Below, piece after piece: positions 63,868 to 64,000 of a stretch of 64,000 bases of DNA (within the stretch, counting starts at the first letter, position 1; every line of letters begins with the position of its first letter). The position numbers and the translations under genes were made by a program. Location of the stretch: contig JASBTF010000002.1 of NCBI GenBank assembly GCA_030148545.1, positions 485,218 to 549,217 on the forward strand, given 5' to 3'. The notes under the pieces were generated by a model, which worked only from the letters and a program-made list of their open reading frames with translations, was not told the origin of the DNA and did not search any database. This DNA is from Pseudomonadota bacterium. GTDB lineage: Bacteria; Pseudomonadota; Alphaproteobacteria; UBA2136; JASBTF01.

Positions 63868-64000
63868 CTAACCTAAATTTGTATAAACGTCTTGCACGTC
63901 TTGGTCGTCGTCTAGTGCGGCAACCAGCTTTTCCACTTTTTCGCGGGTTTCGTCATTCACAGCTTGGGTTTGGGTGGCAATGTAGTTGAGCTGTGCTTCT
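63868..64000 (-). CDS. yebC: YebC/PmpR regulator, C-terminal end
   Basis: Only the last ~43 residues are visible. The sequence EKVEKLVAALDDDQDVQDVYTNL before the stop is the typical YebC/PmpR tail. Role in other bacteria: translation factor or transcription regulator. The gene continues beyond the right edge. Confidence 0.85.
   Translation of the reverse strand, partial: EAQLNYIATQTQAVNDETREKVEKLVAALDDDQDVQDVYTNLG

Noticed and set aside
1-64000. CRISPR arrays
   Set aside because: No series of regularly spaced identical repeats seen; only dispersed repeats, the REP pair and the RTX modules.

Overview
The window reads as the chromosome of a Gram-negative alphaproteobacterium of uncertain order. 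The evidence is gene content: a lipid A operon that uses LpxI, a ubiquinol-cytochrome c chaperone domain protein next to rpmF, a DUF2155 protein, an alpha-type RNase E/G and an lptFG pair. No rRNA is present, so I cannot place it more precisely. Genes are dense, with many ATGA or TAATG overlaps, and composition is moderate in GC.

Layout. 0-9.9 kb is envelope biogenesis: lptG (partial) and lptF, a family 4 glycosyltransferase, a methyltransferase, ychF, then an skp-lpxD-fabZ-lpxA-lpxI-lpxB run. 10-11.4 kb holds two adjacent GGDEF genes. 11.4-12.0 kb holds two tiny membrane proteins and repeats. 12.06-20.48 kb is an integrated element of about 8.4 kb, bounded by a 29-bp direct repeat of the 3' end of tRNA-Phe. 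20.7-29.9 kb holds an RTX-like repeat protein, surA, rsmA, a bamE/prepilin-like operon, rpmF, fabH, ihfA, a MerR regulator and a DUF2155 gene. 29.9-42.7 kb holds rne, two orphan ABC permeases, an amidase, mrcA, prfB (with its programmed frameshift), an AsmA-like protein and a DUF192 protein. 42.8-64 kb holds a Na/alanine symporter, dsbD, a membrane PAS-GGDEF protein, tRNA-Cys, rluD, rplY, pth, asnB, a CinA-like protein, a 3'-5' exonuclease, an Na/H antiporter, sfsA, map, radC, fabI, a hydrolase, xseB, ispA and the end of a yebC gene.

The most interesting part is the element. It carries a tyrosine integrase, a protein with family A DNA polymerase-like palm motifs, three small proteins, an OLD-family ATPase/TOPRIM nuclease, and a reverse transcriptase that resembles the defence-associated (DRT2-like) group. 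Upstream of the reverse transcriptase I see a near-consensus promoter followed by about 250 nt packed with hairpins and no normal gene: a candidate template RNA. Its complementary strand has an open frame of 58 codons whose only stop lies at the predicted 5' end of the RNA, which recalls the concatemeric neo ORF model of DRT2. A second structured block, closed by a 17-bp stem, lies elsewhere in the element.

Across the window several genes without a Shine-Dalgarno sequence have a good -35/-10 promoter with the -10 only 6-7 nt before the ATG, which suggests leaderless transcripts. A dispersed intergenic repeat of about 80 bp occurs at least five times.
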